The position numbers and the translations under genes were made by a program. Positions 12,255-24,339 of a stretch of DNA of 64,000 bases are shown in pieces. Within the stretch, counting starts at the first letter, position 1. Each line of letters opens with the position of its first letter. Source of the stretch: Branchiostoma lanceolatum (Eukaryota; Chordata; Leptocardii; Amphioxiformes; Branchiostomatidae); NCBI RefSeq assembly GCF_035083965.1, contig NC_089732.1, positions 8,751,883-8,815,882 of the forward strand, read 5' to 3'. A model generated the notes under the pieces. The model saw only the letters and a program-made list of their open reading frames with translations, did not search any database and was not told the DNA's origin.

Positions 12255-15200
12255 ATGGCTCTTCAATCCTGCTTCTTTCTCGTGTTTGTGGCTTTAATGA
12301 TGACTGTTCAGCTTTACAGTGTACTGGGGAATATACAAGGTTAGTTCTGACCCATGGTCTGCCTCAATTCTTCAACATTTGTGTTGAATGTACCTTGTAA
12401 CTACTGAATCTGTTTTTATTAGCTATATAAGAATTTACTTCCTGAGGGCTTACTACTTCTATGTTGAATAAGAAAAGGTAACATATATAGTAATCTATAT
12501 GTTTTGACTTTGGTAAATGTTGTTCATGATCAGTATCATTTCATATAGCAGTGTTTAAATCAGGATGACTACGAATTAAGCAAGACAAAATATAGTAACG
12601 TTTTAATTTATGTTGTTATACTGTTGTATAGTGTGGTTTCTCTACATCCCCTTCAAAGTGTATCTTTCACAGAGATGCTTTCCTCACTAAAGACTGCCTA
12701 CTTACATGTATGTACCAGTTTAAAACATAGAAATGTCCTGATAACATAACAGAGAAAGTGCATGACAGGAAAACATCCGGAAATACTTAGTAGTGGTTTG
12801 CTCAGTGATGTGTGAATATTGATGTACTCTATAATACCCCATTATCCCATGCAGAGTGTAGTACTGGCTACTCTCTCCATGGTGGCTACTGCTACAAGAC
12901 ATCCCTGAGCAACTTCACTGCTGATCAAGCGCGAGAATACTGCACCAGAGAAGGTGGGATTGCAGCCGAGCCAAAGAGCCAAGAAGAGCACGACAACATC
13001 AAATCATTTTTGACTAAAACCTCCTGGATTGGAATAGTTGACCTCCATACTAACGCCTCATATGTGTATGTCAGTGACAATAAGTCAGTAGGTTTTAGAT
13101 CAATAGCTGATTCCCACGGAAATGGCCAATGTGTGGCAATGGACAAAACGCAAGATTATAACTGGATTCTCACCAACTGCACAGCAACACATCCAGTTGT
13201 TTGTCAACAAGGTAAGTCATACTGACTGTCAAAGATTGGTAAAAAAATGCCTGCTCGCGATAATTAGTTAACAAAAGCAAAGACTCGCATACCATAAACA
13301 GAATTGCATTTTCTCAGACTGGCCAACACCAGTGCTATGGATATGTGGTAAATCTTGCACACCCTTCTTGGTAGAAATGTTAACCTATGCCATGTGAAGG
13401 TTATCATTTTGCATTTGCTTGCAAATGTTACCTTCCCAGTTGAGTGTGATTTCCCTCAGTTCCTACAGGTAACATGACATCTACAGCTGTTTTGCCATCA
13501 TTCGGACCTGGATATAACACCACTGTGATGTTGAATATGACAGCGTCTTTCAAAGACACTGATTTGACGACAGAAACCCCAACACAAGATAATTTGAAAT
13601 AAAGACATTGATTTCATAGGAGACACATTTGTGTGACAGCTTGGTCTGTCCTTGAGGAAGAAGCAACATCATTATGGCGCTCCCTTGCAGCCTCCTTTCA
13701 AATTGCAGATTACCATGTAATATACAAAAAGAAAGAAGTTAGCTATCTTGTCATGGCCGTAGTTTATGCTGCCCAGCTTGGCTTCACAATAATGTGGGAT
13801 TACTGAGTAGTTAACTAGTGTATTGCAGCCTTTGTGCCTTATTATTAGTCATAGCATGTTACGACTTTAAAAAATGAACATTTTTGTTAAATAATATTAC
13901 ACCATAGGTCCACATGAGAACACAGAGGACAGTACAACTGCAGGATTGACCGTCCAATCTACAAGCTCTAGAAAGCAGTCTGAAGATTTTCCCACAGGTA
14001 AGTTATAAATTTTTAACTGGCCTTTACTTCATTTATGAAGCAAGGAGTTTGCTTTTTCATCACAGTATGGTTACTGGATTGAATAGCAATTTGTAGTTTT
14101 TTGTACTGAAATATGACCTAAATTTCAAATTAAAAAAAAAATTGAAGGAGTGACCAAAACTGAATAGTATTTTGATGGCTGGTTGATTCAACAGGGCATA
14201 ATTATGGTACAGAAGATCTGGAGTTTCAAAGTGTTTAAATTGTCGATCAAGCTTTAAAATCTTTCATGATCATGTATCTAATTAATCAAACTCCTCACCA
14301 TATTTTCTCTTGCGGGTGGTGAATGTTTGAATAACACAGCTAGAAACTGTACGTGCTGTGCTCTCCGTTCTTCTTACAGTCAGGGTAGCAACTGTGGTTG
14401 GCTCTGCTCTTGGCTTCTTGCTGCTGTTGGCAGTTTTGCTGTACTTCTACAGGAGGAGATACATGTAAGGAAAACATGCTTTTATTCATGAGTACTTGAG
14501 TCATGTTTTGATAAAAAAACTATATTTTAATAAATAATACTGAGGTGCTCAGGCACAGACTGCGTGTTTGAGTAGAAATTTAGTCCCTCTAATAAATTGT
14601 TGATGGTTTGCATGTAAATTTTTCTAAAAAAAGAATCTCATTCCAACCTCTCTGTGCCTTTTATTAGGATACACTAAGTCTTGTACAATTTCTTCTTCCA
14701 CCCCAAGTAGATGTTATGTATGGAGTGTGTGCAACTCCAGTGAAATATACCGGTATAGTGTGCAAACTGAGTGACAATTTCTTATACCTAAGATAAAATG
14801 AATGTGAATGTAAAAGTTTCAAAGGAATGATCTAATTGATACATTTTCATGAAAAACTGCTGTTGAAGTAACATCTTTGTATTTATTGTAATCTAGTGCT
14901 GAAAGCCAAGTCTTAGAGGACAACACACCTGCAAAGCTTGACAAAGGGATTGACCAGGTTGGCAGAAGAGAGTCGAGGCCAGTTGAACATGATGATGATG
15001 AAAATACCTACCAAACAATTCAGGATTCTGCCGTCAACAGCACGGAGCTGCCTGTCATCTCAACAGCTCCCCCTAGTGAAGACAATCAGAACTATAGCAC
15101 AATTCCAGACCTACAATCCTTACAAACAGAGGACAGGGTGGATGAACGCGACCCAGCACCACCACAGAACCAAACCGAACAGAGCATGTTTGATTACTAC

Positions 15201-15329
15201 AGTGAACTTTATGATTACATCGCTGCCAGCGTTAGAGAAGACCAGGCTGAAACATCGGACTCAGCAAATACATTCCAAGAACCAGAGTATGCTGCAGCTG
15301 CCATTGCCTCCGACCCAACTAAGCCATAA
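12255..15329 (+). CDS. C-type lectin receptor copy A (signal peptide-CTLD-stalk-TM-tyrosine tail)
   Basis: Exons 12255-12339, 12855-13211, 13908-13997, 14380-14464 and 14897-15329 join to 1,050 nt (349 aa). The ATG opens a hydrophobic signal peptide (MALQSCFFLVFVALMM). Exon 2 is one full CTLD (about residues 29-147) with six cysteines, a WIGI core and the end HPVVCQQ. It lacks the usual EPN/QPD and WND calcium motifs, so calcium-dependent sugar binding is doubtful. A Ser/Thr-rich stalk is followed by a TM at about 181-201 and an RRR stop-transfer. The 144-residue tail has the tyrosine sites TYQTI, NYSTI, DYYSEL, YDYI and EPEYA, suggesting phosphotyrosine signalling. An alternative stalk exon at 13469 runs into a stop (listed separately). 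Copy B is its tandem paralogue. Family and topology are well supported; ligand and function are unknown. Confidence 0.88.
13469..13602 (+). CDS. Alternative terminal exon of lectin copy A (possible soluble isoform)
   Basis: After the acceptor TCCTACAG, an exon in the correct phase (1) aligns with the stalk exon of copy B (19691-19834): GPGYN..., then MLNMTASFKDTD. Copy B leaves through a GTGAGT donor. Copy A has no donor here and instead reads to TAA at 13600-13602, which overlaps an AATAAA hexamer (13598-13603). If used as a last exon with 12255-12339 and 12855-13211, it gives 191 aa: signal peptide, CTLD and short stalk with no membrane anchor. Otherwise it is skipped and the membrane form is made. 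Exon use is inferred. Confidence 0.5.
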
Positions 15330-15507
15330 GGAATAGAGGCATGCATAATACTGTAAATATTGTAGCTCTATATCAATAAGAAGTATTAGATTGTATATTT
15401 TTATAACATGAACTAAGATGCAGTATGTATGTATGTACTATGTATTAAAGTTTCCTTGTACATTGCCAGGTCACTCTTACCTGACCAAGTTTTGGTAGTC
15501 TGCCTAC

Positions 15508-15682
15508 TACTGTAAATGCAGAAATGTTCGCAGTGGTTTTATGTTTGCGGTTTTCGCAGTGAACTCTTCACTACTAACTTAAAACCACCGCAAACTACTT
15601 AGTATTGTTTCAAACAGGAACTTAAAACCACTGCAAACGGCTGAGAAATTAAATCCCTGCTAACGTAAATGCATTTACAGTA
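15508..15682. mobile_element. MITE with TACTGTAAATGC ends
   Basis: TACTGTAAATGC at the left and GCATTTACAGTA at the right. The interior has repeated 'cgcagtggtttta' / 'taaaaccactgc' segments in opposite orientations. It lies between lectin copies A and B. Confidence 0.7.
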
Positions 15683-16211
15683 CCTTCTGCAGGGCTACGA
15701 TGAACCAGGAGACAAATCCACATTTAGGACGTTCTCTCTGCAGCGCCACCTAGTGGTGAGAAATTATCATTACAGCCCTGAGGAAGGTAAGTTTGGTAGA
15801 GGATTGAAACAATTGTACAAAGAACTTGGTTGTGTACAAGAAAACTGATATATCCTATGGTCTAACTATGTATTGAAACTGCTAATAGATCATATGTGAT
15901 TATATATTTTTTTATTAACTAAATGACAGCAGCATAACTCTGTGTGAGCTAGTTTGGCAAACGCATAAAACTCTTATGGTCGAAATAATTGTGAGTTTAA
16001 CATTATCATGTGCAATAGTGTCAAGACGATGGGAGAAAGACAGAGAGGAAAAGAGAAAAAAAGTATTAACATTCAGATGTGGGAGCCTAAAAACTAGTAA
16101 CTAAAGACAGTATTAAAAATGAAGGTGCGTATGGGTGGATAATAATGCCCTCTTGTTTTTTCTCATTTATTGACTGGCAGTAATAATTCATTTTCTACTT
16201 GTAAATCTCAC

Positions 16212-16345
16212 CAGTGAACAGATAGTCTAATGAATGAATGAATGATTTATTGATGAGTGAGAATGAGTGAGTGATTGAGTGAGAGAATAAGTGAGAGTGA
16301 GTGAGTGAGTGAGTGAATAAGTGAGTGAGAGTGAATGAGTTGGTC
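16212..16345. repeat. GAATGAATG / GAGTGAGTG simple repeat
   Basis: Tetranucleotide microsatellite upstream of lectin B. A shorter version is at 11900-11940 upstream of lectin A, so it pre-dates the duplication. Confidence 0.8.
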
Positions 16346-16580
16346 CGAATGAATAAATGAGTCAGTGTTTGAGACAATCATCTTATGTTGGAAAAGTTGA
16401 GGTCATTTTTTATATTTGTTTGCACGCAGTTGGCTTATCCCTCACCCCCACATCCTTGTTGTCTTTTGTGTTTTTACTAAGAATTGTTATGATTTAAGAT
16501 TCCCTCAGGCAAAATAACAACACCCTCTCGAAGCGGTAGGACGACTCTGTTCTGTTGTGTAGAGCCCCAGATGACACGGA

Positions 16581-16609
16581 AACAATGGTGATTGTGACCT
16601 TGGTGACCT
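16581..16609 (+). promoter_or_regulatory. Upstream SOX-like and DR3 nuclear-receptor motifs, lectin copy B
   Basis: The same perfect DR3 (16595-16609) and AACAATGG (16581-16588) as upstream of copy A, at nearly the same distance from the ATG (83 versus 85 nt). A CACGTG E-box follows at about 16625. Part of the similarity reflects the tandem duplication, but both DR3 half-sites are unchanged in both copies. Confidence 0.4.
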
Positions 16610-16692
16610 GAAGTGATTATGACAGCACGTGACCTATCACATCCAGGGTTTGTTTTCTACCTTTATCCTTACCTGCCTGGGCCACAGTCGTC

Positions 16693-19600
16693 ATGGCTCT
16701 TCAATCCTACTTTTGTCGCGTGTTCTTGACTTTAATGATGACTGTTCAGTTTCACAGCGTTCTGGGGAATATACAAGGTTAGTAATGGACCCATGGCGTG
16801 CCTTGATTCTTCATTTGTGTTGAATGTACCCTGCAAGTACTGGAAATTTATTTCTCAGGAATTTACTTCCTGAAGGCTTCGTCTTCTACAGTATGTAGAA
16901 TGACTTGAGGGTAAATAGTAATCTACATCTATTTTGACTTTGGGAATGGTTCATTATCATTTCATATATTAAAGGTGCCCTAAGCAATATTAAGGCACTG
17001 AAAGTCACAAGTCATATTCAAAATCAATCTTTTTCTGATTTCTATCCATAGTAAGTATAGATAACACTATCCCATCGCATATCTACCATCATGGAGCAAA
17101 AATGCAATGTCGTTGTGTGGTGGGAACTCATTGAAAATCTGAGCACTTGGAGGCCAGCCATCATTTCAAATCTTCCGAACATGCACGATTCTGACCGATA
17201 AGTCCCGAACGCTTCCAAAGAAATAATCACGTGGTCATGGCTCAATGTGATTGGGCATTCGGAAGTTACCGAAAATTGTCGACAGAAAACGGTTACGGCC
17301 GGATTCTGGGCTGATTTTTTGGGGGACCCAATAAATAAAATACTCCTTTTGTGGCTTGCTTCTGTGCTATTTTTAAACGCCCAAAGTATGAAATAATGAT
17401 GCAGATGTGCTAGTATGGGGAAGTAAATGTCAATTTCAATTTCACCAAACAGAATTGTTTTCCCCAGAATATTTCGAGTTTTACCCCCTGAAATCGCTTA
17501 ATGCACCTTTAATGTTCATATAGTATTTCAATCGGGATAACTATGAGCCAAGCAAGACAAAACAAATGTACATGTAGTAACTTTTTATGCTGTTACGGTT
17601 TACATTGCTGTATTTCCTCCTGTTATCCACTAAAAGAACAACATAAGTTTTGAACTTATATACTATAGTTTTGCATATCTTGGACTGTGTGTGAAAGATC
17701 AGTGGTATTTTAATGTGGTGTAAAATGACAAAAAAAGCAGATTCTATCAGCCTGAAGTTTGCCTGATCTATTGTTCATGTCAACAGGTATTCGCTTAAAT
17801 GGGAGCCAGTTGTTAAATGAAGGCCGCGTGGAAGTATCATGGGGGGCCAATGGAAGTTGGCATACAGTCTGTGAGGATGGTTGGGGTGATCACGACTCCA
17901 GAGTAGTTTGCCTCCAGCTCCAATATCCTGGCGGCCGTGTGATGGAAGACGATGATGTAGAGGACAGAGATATCACTGAGGGGAATCTACCCTTCCTGCT
18001 TAAAAAATTCGAGTGTGATAATGGTATGCTCCAAATTGAAATTTGTTTATTCATTTGATGCCAATTCAATAATGGCACAATGTATTCTTTTTACCTCATT
18101 ACCATTTCACAGACAATGTCAGGAAATAGCTTGACTAGCTATGTCTTGGTAGTCCTTCGACACAGGGAGTAATGGCCGCTTGCATGATCCTTAGCACAAC
18201 ACAAATTGACAATCTTTTTTGGAAGAAACAGAATATGAGTTTGAAAATTAGAATAAGATGAGACTTTCCATGTTACATGACCATTACTCAATGACATGTA
18301 CTTTTTGTGTTACAGATCATTCTAATTTGAGTGAATGTAAGATGAAAAATATTGACTCTTGTGATGAAGCTGCAAAAGTCATCTGTGAAGGTGAGGATAT
18401 TTCTTGAGAATCATTAGAATAGATGCTTGTAAACATGCAGCTATATACACTTCAATATTTTTTCTTAAATAAATTAAACTCAGTGTGTGCCATAGCCAAT
18501 GGTTATATGATTTTCCTGTCTGCGGGCTGAATAACCACCATGTATTGTGTTTTTAGTTATATGACAAATCCCATGTAATGACACATACAGATGACAGATG
18601 TTACATTATAATGCACATACAATGGAATGTATTCCTTATATTCCTATGATGGTAAATGAAATATAAAATACATAAGTACAGATTTGCATAGATGCAAATT
18701 CATGTTGTAAAATCTGAAAATGAGATCCACATTGGAAGAGAGACCAATTTTGAAAACTGTTATATATAAGCCAAGGAGTGAGTCTTAGTTATGTTATACC
18801 TTGAAGTTCATGAAAGGGAAATATGTCATTGTAAGTCAGTTTCTTGTTCTCCAAATGATGTAAAGATATTTGATATTTGCAGAACTAGAGCAATAACCTG
18901 AAATGCTGCAAGCTAGTGGTAAATCACTGTACCTTATGTCATTTCATTTTAATATAGATACCAAAAAAAAATGATTTTGTTGTTGTAATGGGAAAAATAT
19001 GTGTGAAAAATGTGAATTTAGTGCCCTTTTCAAATTTTAGAAACATATTGGAAATGGGTTCCCTGCTTATCTCCTGCAGTGTGTAGCACTGACTACTCTC
19101 TTCATGGTGGCTACTGCTACAAAACATCTGATGACAAACTTACAGCACAAGAAGCTCTGTTATACTGCACTGAAGAAGATGGGATTGCAGCCGAGCCAAA
19201 GAGCCAAGAAGAGCACGACAACATCACATCGTTTTTGGATGAAACTGCCTGGATTGGAATAGCTAACCTCATTGATAATGGCTTGCATGAGTATGAGTAT
19301 GTCAGTGACAATAAGTTAGTAGCTTTTAGATCAATAGCTCATGACCCCGGAAGTGGCAAATGTGTGGCAATGGACAAAGAGCAAGATTTTAACTGGATCC
19401 TCACCGACTGCACAGCAACACATCCAGTTGTTTGTCAACAAGGTAAGTCATACTGTCCTTCATCAAAGTTGGGTTGTGTGCTCGTTTTAATGATTTGTTA
19501 ACAAAATCTTGCATACTGTTTACAGAGAGAATCACATTTTTACAGACTGGCCAACACCAGTATATGTGGTAAATGCTTGTGCACCCTTCATGGTAGAAAT

Positions 19601-21558
19601 GTTAAGCTAGGCCATGTGAAGGTAATTATTCTGCAGTTGCTTGCAAATGCTACCTTCCTTATTGAGTGTGATTTCCCTCAGTACCTATAGGTAACACGGC
19701 ATCTACGACTTTTCTACCATCATCCGGACCTGGATATAGCACCCTAACTGTGATGCTGAATATGACAGCGTCTTTCAAAGACACTGATTCAACGACAGAA
19801 TTGTCAAACCCTAGGAAGCAACGGTTTCCTATTGGTGAGTTACCGACTTTTGACATGTTTGTGTGTTTTTTTCATTTCATCCTTAACCCTTGTCCTGCTG
19901 GAGTTCCAGAGGAAAAATATACCACCACTGCTGAAGTGACCAGAAACCTTCGAAACGAAGGGTACTAGTTTGATATTGCTCATTTTTAGTTACTTGACGC
20001 TTTACAACAACTGCGTGGGTGCAACATATGCATTCTAGAAATACCCCAAATCCAACAACTGTTAGGCTTAGTACAGAACGTTGGGCTTAGCAGGAACATA
20101 AGGAGTTACCTTTTTTTAGGGATAAATTGTAGTGTAAACATTTATGGCTTTTTGTACTCAAATATGAAGTCAAAACCAATAGATTTACAACTTTGAAATA
20201 GTCAACTTTCAAAGGATGAGTATGTACCAAGCTAATTGGATGTCTTCAGACCAAAATTTCTGTGTACAATTTGAAAATGGTAGTTGTTTGTATAGCATGA
20301 CTAACTAGAGTTCCACGACCTCATACCTTCGCCAAATGATTTTAACCTTTATGACAGACGTATTAGGAGTGTTTCTCATCAATTATAAATCATACCAGTT
20401 GATTGTCTACACCCAAATAACAGAAGTTGTCCAAAGTATGAGCTTAAAAAGGTTATGCAAACACATATAATCAATTATACAAATGAGGTCCTTATTAGCA
20501 TAATTTGATTCAATGATGTTCACATTCACATAACTTCCAAATGCCACGAGTATGAAATTGCCATCATTTACCTGTATGGAATTCTAGTAGTTTCTCATTT
20601 ATTATGCAAATTAGGCCTACAATTGCATATTTTCTATCCATCAAAATTCCTCTCTTCCTCAGTTACATATTTGAATAGTCATATCATGGAACACAGCAGG
20701 TTTTTTTAATTGTCTCATTAATTATGCAAATTAGAATCTGATTTGCATGATTATCGTCCAATCATACAAAGTATCACCTAAGCTATCTACATACCAAAAA
20801 TCATGAACATCCATCAAGCCCATCCTGAGTTATAGTATTTTCTCATTAATTATGCAAATGAGGTCCTCATTTGCATATTTGATATCTATTAATATTTCTC
20901 TCTTCCTCAGTTACATGTACCACATGTTTGAGAGTCCTATCATGGAATTTGGCGGCTGTATAAACTGTCCTCATTAATTATGCAAATTAGATGCTGATTT
21001 GCATAATAAGTATCTAATCATGTACATCATCACTCAAGTTATCTACTTACCAAAAATTATTACCATCCATCAAGCCCTTCTTGAGTCATTCCCTTTCAAA
21101 GTCTGAAGCAAAATCTGCTCCTGCAGTTCCAAAATAGCCGCTAGGGGGCCAAAACCTATACAACTTACTCTCTGTCCAAAGAGCTATCTACCACTCAAAA
21201 AGCAGGACCATAGCATGTCCAGAACACGAGATATCAAAACAGTAAGTTCCGCTGCAGTACCGTAACAAGCCGCTAGGGGACCCAAAATCTAATTATTTCC
21301 ATGTCTCATCAAGACCTACCCACGTACCAAATATCAAGACAATCCATCCAAGCCTTCTTGAGTTATGTTGTACGTTACAAACAAACAAACAAACACACAA
21401 ATGCTACCCTCTGCATAACCTTCTCAGCGAAGGTAAAAACTGTGTTGCCCACTCTTATTCTTACAGTTGCAGTAGCAGCTTCAGTTGGCACCATTCTTGG
21501 ATTGTTGCTGTTGTTGGCGGTTTTACTGTGCTTCTTCTGCAGAAGAAGGTATTGTTAA
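16693..21558 (+). CDS. SRCR plus C-type lectin receptor copy B (anchored, model ends after TM)
   Basis: Exons 16693-16777, 17787-18023, 18316-18390, 19080-19442, 19691-19834 and 21467-21558 join to 996 nt (331 aa). Exon 1 is a diverged copy of A's signal peptide (MALQSYFCRVFLTLMM). Two phase-1 exons add an SRCR domain (about 29-132: WHTVCEDGWGDHDSRVVC, then LSEC and VIC), which copy A lacks. The CTLD exon is clearly paralogous to A's (GGYCYK, AAEPKSQEEHDNI, CVAMDK, HPVVCQQ). After the stalk, the TM exon (about 304-324) ends RRRYC followed at once by TAA, because the donor expected from copy A (AT|GTAAGG) is absent and repeat sequence begins there. The tail exon 23763-24336 is intact but out of reach in this model. 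The stalk exon can also be read through in frame to a TAG at 19966. Confidence 0.8.
16968..17513. mobile_element. MITE with ATTAAAGGTGC ends, intron 1 of lectin B
   Basis: ATTAAAGGTGCCCTAAGCAAT at the left; the right end ATCGCTTAATGCACCTTTAAT is its imperfect inverse. About 545 bp, no transposase frame. Absent from lectin A, so inserted after the duplication. Confidence 0.7.
20303..21437. mobile_element. Octamer-rich interspersed repeat, copy I
   Basis: Starts CTAGAGTTCCACGACC ... ACCTTCGCC and ends near GCGAAGGT, suggesting short inverted ends. The interior repeats 'attatgcaaattag', 'tttgcat' and 'gccgctaggggg' blocks. Non-coding; lies just upstream of the TM exon of lectin B. Confidence 0.6.
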
Positions 21559-23570
21559 CTAGAGTTCCACGACCTCATACCTTCGCCGACTGATGTTAGC
21601 CTTTTCGAGTGAATGCTTATCACTCAGTTTGTAAATAAGGTCCTCGATTGCATGAATTTCAAGTGATCCTTTTCTCTACACAAAACACAGCATTAAAGTA
21701 AAATCTTAGAAAAGAGGGCCATTGTAGCATTTCCTCATATATTATGTAAATGAGGCCATCATGATTTATGTCTGATAACGTCCACATTTGATTATCTCCC
21801 AAACGCAACAATAATGAAATCCCATCATTTACCACTCTGGAATTATAGTATTTTGTCATAAATTATGCAAATTAGGTATTCGTTTGCATAATTGATATCT
21901 ATCAATATTCCTGTCTTTCTCAGTTACATGTCACGTGTTTGACTACAATGGAATGCAAGGGTTTGTATACTTTTTCACATCACAGATCCTGATTTGCATG
22001 ATTCTTATACGATCATGTAAATCATCACTCAAACTATGTACATCCCTACAAATCATGACGATCCGTCATCACCTTCTTGAGTTACTAGTATTCTCTTTCA
22101 AAGTTTAAAACAAACCCATACCTATACCTACACGAGTTCTCCCAAGAGTTATAAAAATAATCACTATAAGAATATTTTTGCTTAATTGGTATCATAACTT
22201 TTATCTTAACTACAGAAAATAAGGCAATTAGTTGGCAATGTATTTGCTTCAATTATGCCCTTATTTTCATAGTCGATATATCAATCAGTTTTTATCAAAC
22301 CTATACCTTCCAACAGGGTAAGCGTTAAATGCCCGTGTGACCTCCCTGACCCCAAAACAGAGCCCTGCACCAGGCAAGTAAAGTATCACATGTGTCCTCC
22401 AGGGACGTCTCACAGGGAGCCTGCTCGGGTAAACTAGGTCACCTGTCAGTGCAATTTAACCTGAATATATAGACTTGAAAATAGCAAATTGAAAGGGAAT
22501 TGTAGACATTTCCTTATCAATTATGTTAATGAGGCCTTGTCATGCATGATTTTTGTCTGATATTGTTCACCTTTACTAAGCTTCCTAATGATACAAGAAT
22601 GAAATTCCAATCATTTACTATTGTGGTATTTTCAATTAGTATTTTCTCATTAATTATGCAAAATAGGTAGCTATTAGCATTATTGGTATCTATCGATACC
22701 TCTCTCTTTTTCCGCTATATATGTAACATGTTTGAGAGTCCTATTTTGACAGGCAGCAGATTTATAAACTTTCCTTGCTAATTATGCAAATTAGCTCATG
22801 ATTTGCATAATGAATATTCAATTATGTAAATCATTAATCGAGCTATCTACATGCCATAAATCAAGACGATCCGTTGACCATAAGCCTAGTTATTCATGTC
22901 CAAAGGTCAAAACAAATAAATTAAAAACACCCGCTGCAGCTCCAAACAAGCCGCTAGAGGGCCCAAACGTGCACAACTTACTTCATGTGGCAAGGACTAT
23001 CTACCACACAAAAATCATGACCGTAGCACTTGCAGAAAATTCGACCTCAAACTTTGAAGCTACACTGCAGTACTCAAAGTACCCGCTAGGAGGCCCATCA
23101 TCGAACTTGACCTTCCCCTTTAATAAATCTACATATTCACTAAATATCATGCAGAACCATCAACAGCTTCTCGAGTTATCCTGTCAACAAACAAATACGC
23201 ATACATAAACAGCCCACTGCAGTACCGCAGGAAAATGCCAGGTGACCCATTTTTGAACTTGAGCTTCGTTTTCACAATCTCTACGTATCCACCAAAAATC
23301 ATGCAGATTCATCATCAATACGTCGAGTTATGTTGTCTACATACAAACACACTAACAAAAAAAGTCCACTGGAGCACTTTAGGAAAACGCCAGGTTAACC
23401 ATTTTCGAACTTGACCTTCGTTCCCACAACCGCCACTTACCTACCAAAAATCAGCAAGATCCGTCAAAGTCCTCTCGACTTATGATCTCGACATACATAC
23501 GGACCCACTTTACAGCTGGCGTAACCGATAACATAACCTTACCGCGAATGCATACATTCCCGGCAAAGGT
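21556..23570. mobile_element. Octamer-rich interspersed repeat, copy II
   Basis: Same start as copy I (TAACTAGAGTTCCACGACC ... CCTTCGCC) and an end near GGCAAAGGT. It abuts the TM exon of lectin B and seems to supply its stop and remove its donor. About 2 kb, with the same internal blocks. Confidence 0.6.
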
Positions 23571-23762
23571 AACAAACGTCATGCTTTTAGTTCTTGAATG
23601 CTTGAGTCTTGTTTTCATACAAAGTAATATATTCTCGTCAACTAAGGTGCAAGTCACTTTGATGTTTGTCTTAAAAATCTTAGAAAAGGTTCTACAGATA
23701 CCCTGGCTGGTACAATTTTTTATCCCCAAAGCCACCTTTGCATCTTTGTATTTATATTTCAG

Positions 23763-24336
23763 GGCCAGGAACCAACAAGACGACACGACCTCAAAACTGG
23801 ACAAAGACCCTGACCAGGTTGGCATGGGAGAACTGGGGACAGCACAAGACAACAATGGTGAAAATACCTACCAAACAATTCAGGATTCTGCTGTCAGCAG
23901 CAAGTTGAAGCTGCCTGCAATCCCAGCAGCTCCCCCTAGTGAAGACAATGAGAACTACAGCACAATTCCAGACCTAAAATCCTCAGTACCAACAGAAGAC
24001 AGGGTGGATGAACGGGCCCCGGCCCCACCGCCGAACCAAACCGAACAGGGCATAACTGATTACTACAGTGTTGTTCGTGACAACGGTACCGCCAGCTTCG
24101 CGGCAGACCAGGCTAAAACATTGGACACCGTGAAGACATCCCAAGAACCGGAGTACGCCGTCGTCAAGAAGGCATCCAAACGTAAGGAAAATAAGGACAA
24201 GGACTCTGATAACATCATAGATCAGGCACATGCACTGGAGTATGCAGACGTGAATAAGATTCGTAAGAAAGACCAGAAAATAGAAGATAAAGACCAGTAT
24301 GGAATGGTGGACAATGTTATCTATGAACCGTTCTAA
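23763..24336 (+). CDS. Stranded cytoplasmic-tail exon of lectin copy B
   Basis: After the acceptor TATATTTCAG, 574 nt (phase 2 entry) stay open to TAA at 24334. The exon aligns with A's tail: TYQTIQDSAV, APPSEDN, NYSTIPDL, EDRVDER. It goes on with DYYSVV, EPEYAVV, LEYADV (fits the ITIM consensus), QYGMV and VIYEPF, plus a Lys-rich stretch. The upstream TM exon offers only a weak GTTAAC donor in the wrong phase. Either an undetected exon supplies the right phase, the tail belongs to another isoform, or it is decaying. The open frame and retained motifs suggest recent or continuing use. Confidence 0.6.
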
Positions 24337-24339
24337 AAC

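Larger units (their letters stand above)
11080..19840 (+). repeat. Tandem segmental duplication carrying lectin copies A and B
   Basis: Sequence from about 11080 recurs from about 15335: the 'gcatg.ataatactgtaaatattgtag' segment, the 'cagcgccacctagtggtgag' segment at 11327 and 15741, the promoter with DR3, exon 1, the CTLD exon and the stalk exon. The first breakpoint lies just after the fukutin 3' end. Copy B was later enlarged by inverted-repeat elements, the SRCR exons and long repeats. Confidence 0.85.

Noticed and set aside
23482-23762. N-terminal part of the 284-codon ORF as coding
   Set aside because: It lies in repeat copy II and intron; only the part after the TATATTTCAG acceptor aligns with the tail of lectin A.
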